Positions 4,955 to 7,195 of a DNA stretch of 7,195 bases are shown piece after piece. Under the pieces are notes generated by a model. The model searched no databases and was not told where the DNA came from. It worked only from the letters and a program-made list of their open reading frames with translations. The position numbers and the translations under genes were made by a program. Source of the DNA: Phenylobacterium sp. Lineage in GTDB: Bacteria; Pseudomonadota; Alphaproteobacteria; Caulobacterales; Caulobacteraceae. The stretch's first letter is position 1, and each line of letters begins with the position of its first letter. The stretch lies in contig JAQGIX010000136.1 in assembly GCA_028290925.1 (NCBI GenBank), forward strand, positions 1 to 7,195. The letters are read 5' to 3'.

Positions 4955-6403
4955 TCAAGCCCGGGCCGCGCCCGCAGCCGGCAGCTCCACCACCGCGCAC
5001 AGCCCGCGCGCGCCGTCCTCGCGATCGCGCAGCTCCAGCCGCCCGCCCAGCAGCCGCACCGCCTCGCCCACAATGGAGAGACCGAGGCCCGATCCGCGCG
5101 GCGAGGCCGCCGGCCCGCGGTAGAATCGCTCCAGCACCTTGGCGCGCTCGGCGGGCGGGATGCCGGGCCCGGCGTCGGCCACCATCAGCCGGTGCTGGCC
5201 CTGGGCGGTCGACAGCCGCACCGCCACCTCGGAGCCTTCCGGCGCGTGGTTGATGGCGTTGTCCACCAGGTTGGCCGCGATCAGCCGCAGCAACACCGGA
5301 TCGCCGCTGCGGTAGGTTCCCGAGCCCTCGAACGACAGCTCCACCTGGCGGCGCGCCGCCACCGGCGCGAGGTCGGCCAGCGCCGCGACGGTCTCGGCCC
5401 GCAGGTCGCCGTCGGTCTCGCCCGCCCCGCGCCGGGCCTCGAGGCGGGCCAGGGTGAGCAGGCTGTCGGTGAGCGCCGCGGCGCGGTCGACGCTGCCCAC
5501 CAGCTGCGAGGTCATGGCCTGGCGCTCCGCCGGATTGGCCTCGCCGGCGATCAGCTGGGCCTGCAGCTTCACCGCGGCGAGCGGCGTGCGCAGCTGGTGG
5601 GCCGCGTCGTCGAGGAAGCGGCGCTCGTGCTGGAGGGAGCGGTCGATTCGCTCGAACAGGCGGTTGATCGAGCGGACCAGCGGATGCAGGTCCCTGGGCC
5701 ACGGGTCGAGCGGCAGGGCCGAGAGATCGCGCATGGTGCGCCGGCCGATCTCGGCGATCAGGGTGCGCAGCGCCTGCAGCCCGTCCGACAGAGTCAGCCA
5801 GATCAGCACCCCGCCGATCGGGATCAGCAGCAGCAGCGGCAGCGCCAGCCCGAGCGCGATGCCCTGGACCAGCACCAGGCGGATATCCATCCGCTCGCCG
5901 ATCTGCACCGTCGCGTCACCGGAGGGCACGTGCAGGGTGTAGATGCGCCAGCGGTCCTGCGGTCCGTCGATCTCCGAAAAGCCGTTCTTGGCCGGCGGCG
6001 CGACGATGGGCGGCCCGGTGTCGGAGCGCAGCACCACCCGGGCGCCGCGCCAGATGCGGAACATCCGCCAGTCGGCGTAGCTGTCGAACGCCCGGCGATC
6101 CTCGGGGCTCAGCAGGTCGGAATCGTCCACCGTCAGCTCGGCCAGGGCGCTCTGCGGCGGGGCGCCCGGCGGCTGGCCGGCGGCGGGCAGGGCGGCCTGC
6201 TCCTTCATCTCGTCCGACATCAGGGCCCGCAGGACGCTGGCGCCGATGATCAGCTGGCCGTCGTAGATCTCGTTGATCCGCCGCTGGGCGGTGAAGAAGG
6301 CGAGGCCTCCCACCACCACGGTGATGATCAGGAACAGCACGCCGACGCGCCCGAACAGGGCGGCCAGCAGCGAGGTCGGACGGGCGATCGGCCGGCGGCT
6401 CAT
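4955..6403 (-). CDS. Sensor histidine kinase, TctE/QseC-like
   Basis: A 482-residue inner-membrane sensor kinase. Helix TM1 spans about 17-38 and TM2 about 178-203, enclosing a periplasmic sensor of roughly 140 residues. The segment YDGQLIIGASVLR (47-59) just after TM1 is the signature of the 2CSK_N-type sensor of TctE/QseC kinases. The H-box FLDDAAHQLRTPLAA (263-277) carries the phospho-accepting H269. The ATPase domain shows the N box around N378 and N382 (NLVDNAINHAP), G1 DAGPGI (410-415), the F box ERFYRG (425-430) and G2 GSGLGL (437-442). It should autophosphorylate and pass phosphate to the adjacent regulator. The start overlaps the regulator stop by 4 bases (ATGA), with GAAGGA three bases upstream of the ATG. 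TctE-type kinases known elsewhere respond to tricarboxylates and QseC to other signals; the ligand here is unknown. The cytoplasmic C-terminus (about 475-482) is Ala-rich and unremarkable. Confidence 0.95.
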   Translation of the reverse strand: MSRRPIARPTSLLAALFGRVGVLFLIITVVVGGLAFFTAQRRINEIYDGQLIIGASVLRALMSDEMKEQAALPAAGQPPGAPPQSALAELTVDDSDLLSPEDRRAFDSYADWRMFRIWRGARVVLRSDTGPPIVAPPAKNGFSEIDGPQDRWRIYTLHVPSGDATVQIGERMDIRLVLVQGIALGLALPLLLLIPIGGVLIWLTLSDGLQALRTLIAEIGRRTMRDLSALPLDPWPRDLHPLVRSINRLFERIDRSLQHERRFLDDAAHQLRTPLAAVKLQAQLIAGEANPAERQAMTSQLVGSVDRAAALTDSLLTLARLEARRGAGETDGDLRAETVAALADLAPVAARRQVELSFEGSGTYRSGDPVLLRLIAANLVDNAINHAPEGSEVAVRLSTAQGQHRLMVADAGPGIPPAERAKVLERFYRGPAASPRGSGLGLSIVGEAVRLLGGRLELRDREDGARGLCAVVELPAAGAARA

Positions 6404-7062
6404 GTGTCCTTCGGAATGGTGTAGCCGAGGCCCCGGGCGGTCACGATGAGGCCCGAGCCCAGCTTGCGGCGCAAGCCATAGATCGCGACCTCGATGGTGT
6501 TGCTCTCGATCTCGGCGGTGTCGTCGTAGAGCGCGCCCTCCAGCTCCTCCTTGGAGACGAACTGGCCCATGCGGCGCATCAGGGCGGCCAGCACCTTGAA
6601 CTCCTTGGCGGTCACCGCGACCGGTTCGGCCTCCAGCGTCACCGTGCGGGCGGCGAGGTCGACGCCGACCCCGTGCGCCGAGAGCGCGTCGCTGGTGCGC
6701 TTTTCGCCGCGGCGGATCTGCGCCCGGATGCGCGCCAGCAGCTCGTCCAGGTCGAACGGCTTGACCACATAGTCGTCGGCCCCGGCGTCCAGGCCCTCGA
6801 CCTTCTGCTCCGGCCGGTCGCGCGCCGTGACGATGATCACCGGCGTCGGATCGCGGCGGCCGCGCAGCGCCTTGAGGGCTTCCATGCCGCTGATGTTGGG
6901 CAGGCCGAGGTCCAGCAGGATCAGCGCGTAGTCCTGCGCCCGTGTGGCGGCCATGGCCTCCTCGCCGGTGACCGCCAGGTCCACGGTGTAGCCCGCCCGC
7001 TGCAGGGCGCGGCGCAGGCCATCGCCCAGCATCGGATCGTCCTCGGCGATGAGCAGGCGCAT
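6400..7062 (-). CDS. OmpR-family response regulator, TctD/QseB-like
   Basis: A 220-residue cytoplasmic transcription regulator. The receiver domain (1 to about 115) has the acidic pair D8-D9, phospho-acceptor D51 in LILLDLGLP, T79 in IIVTARD and K101 in VVKPFD. The C-terminal winged helix (about 126-217) contains the family segment SNTIEVAIYGLRRKLG (187-202), the recognition-helix region, and ends with RGLGYTIP. I chose the ATG at 7062 because MRLLIAEDD is the conserved beginning of this family. An in-frame ATG 36 bases further upstream would add 12 unconserved residues. The regulator is partnered by the overlapping kinase gene. It probably binds direct repeats 11 bp apart, and such a repeat lies just beyond the kinase gene in front of the enzyme operon. 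No copy of that repeat is found in its own promoter region, so autoregulation through the same site is not evident. Confidence 0.95.
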   Translation of the reverse strand: MRLLIAEDDPMLGDGLRRALQRAGYTVDLAVTGEEAMAATRAQDYALILLDLGLPNISGMEALKALRGRRDPTPVIIVTARDRPEQKVEGLDAGADDYVVKPFDLDELLARIRAQIRRGEKRTSDALSAHGVGVDLAARTVTLEAEPVAVTAKEFKVLAALMRRMGQFVSKEELEGALYDDTAEIESNTIEVAIYGLRRKLGSGLIVTARGLGYTIPKDT

Positions 7063-7119
7063 GGGCCTACCTAGAGCTTCCCAAGGCAAGCCGCGCAAGG
7101 GCCGAGGCTTCGCCCAAGG
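7063..7119 (-). promoter_or_regulatory. Probable promoter region of the two-component genes
   Basis: These 57 bases lie between the terminator of the preceding gene and the regulator ATG, so a promoter is expected here. No convincing -35/-10 pair stands out. The best candidate is TTGCGC followed 17 bases later by TCTAGG, which is weak. CCTTGGG occurs twice (7080-7086 and 7113-7119), exactly 33 bp apart, each followed by a similar GAAGC/AAGC. An AGGTAGG-like ribosome site precedes the ATG. Confidence 0.4.
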
Positions 7120-7148
7120 AAAAAGGCGCCCCGCCGGAGCGGAGCGCC
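7120..7148 (-). terminator. Rho-independent terminator of the upstream gene
   Basis: On the minus strand GGCGC-T-CCGC-TCCG-GCGG-G-GCGCC forms a stem of five plus four pairs around one mismatch with a four-base loop, followed at once by TTTTT (7124-7120). It begins 23 bases after the TAA at 7172-7174, the right place to end that gene. The plus-strand side lacks a T-run, so it works in one direction only. Confidence 0.9.
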
Positions 7149-7171
7149 TCGTTCTGGTGCAGCCTTGAGGC

Positions 7172-7195
7172 TTATAAGCGGTACTGCAGCTCGAC
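7172..7195 (-). CDS. C-terminal end of an upstream gene, possibly an outer-membrane beta-barrel protein
   Basis: Only seven codons and a TAA stop are inside the window, reading V-E-L-Q-Y-R-L. The reality of the gene is supported by the intrinsic terminator that follows 23 bases later on the same strand. The alternating hydrophobic pattern with Tyr at position -3 fits the C-terminal beta-strand signal of outer-membrane porins and TonB-dependent receptors. The last residue is Leu rather than the usual Phe, which weakens the call. With so little sequence this could be another protein. Confidence 0.5.
   Translation of the reverse strand, partial: VELQYRL

Noticed and set aside
5192..6424. A 410-codon open frame on the plus strand opposite the histidine kinase
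   Set aside because: The product is rich in Gln, Arg, Gly and His without recognisable motifs; the minus-strand kinase has all its boxes, so this is a shadow.
7063..7098. A longer start for the response regulator, adding 12 residues
   Set aside because: The family begins at MRLLIAEDD; the extra residues are not typical, and the start at 7062 has its own AGG-rich ribosome site.
7120..7148. The terminator as a bidirectional element also serving a plus-strand gene
   Set aside because: No T-run follows the stem on the plus strand and no plus-strand gene is supported anywhere in the window.
1..7195. CRISPR arrays, tRNA or rRNA genes, insertion sequences and phage genes
   Set aside because: None seen: no regularly spaced repeats, no transposase or integrase motifs, no inverted-repeat ends, and coding sequence fills nearly the whole window.

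Overview
The window reads as high-GC alphaproteobacterial chromosome, most like the Caulobacterales (Caulobacter or Phenylobacterium type). That placement is an inference from the strong G/C bias at third codon positions, the protein style and the tight gene packing; no taxonomic marker gene is present. Every supported gene lies on the minus strand, so transcription runs from position 7195 towards 1.

In transcription order: (1) the last seven codons of an upstream gene (7172-7195), ending like an outer-membrane beta-barrel, followed by a clear rho-independent terminator (7120-7148). (2) A two-component system of TctDE/QseBC type: an OmpR-family response regulator (6400-7062) and its sensor histidine kinase (4955-6403), overlapping by 4 bases. 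(3) An 87-base intergenic region (4868-4954) with a perfect tandem duplication of an 11-bp unit, the geometry expected of an OmpR-family operator. (4) A compact run of six genes: MtnX-like HAD phosphatase (4208-4867), class III PLP aminotransferase (2798-4195), arginase-fold metallohydrolase (1873-2793), small four-helix SMR/EamA-like transporter (1505-1876), alpha/beta hydrolase with a cysteine nucleophile (642-1508), and a FemAB/BioF2-like GNAT acyltransferase cut by the window edge (1-649). Three of the five junctions overlap by 4 or 8 bases and the other two are 4 and 12 bases apart, so this is almost certainly one operon.

The gene set does not match a pathway I can name. Phosphatase, aminotransferase, ureohydrolase-like enzyme, hydrolase, acyl/aminoacyl-transferase and a small membrane transporter together suggest synthesis or modification of an amino-group-bearing small molecule, followed by acyl transfer and export or lipid placement. 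The adjacent two-component system and the 11-bp repeat just before the first enzyme gene suggest that this system controls the operon. The operon and its putative operator are the main candidates for an undescribed system here.
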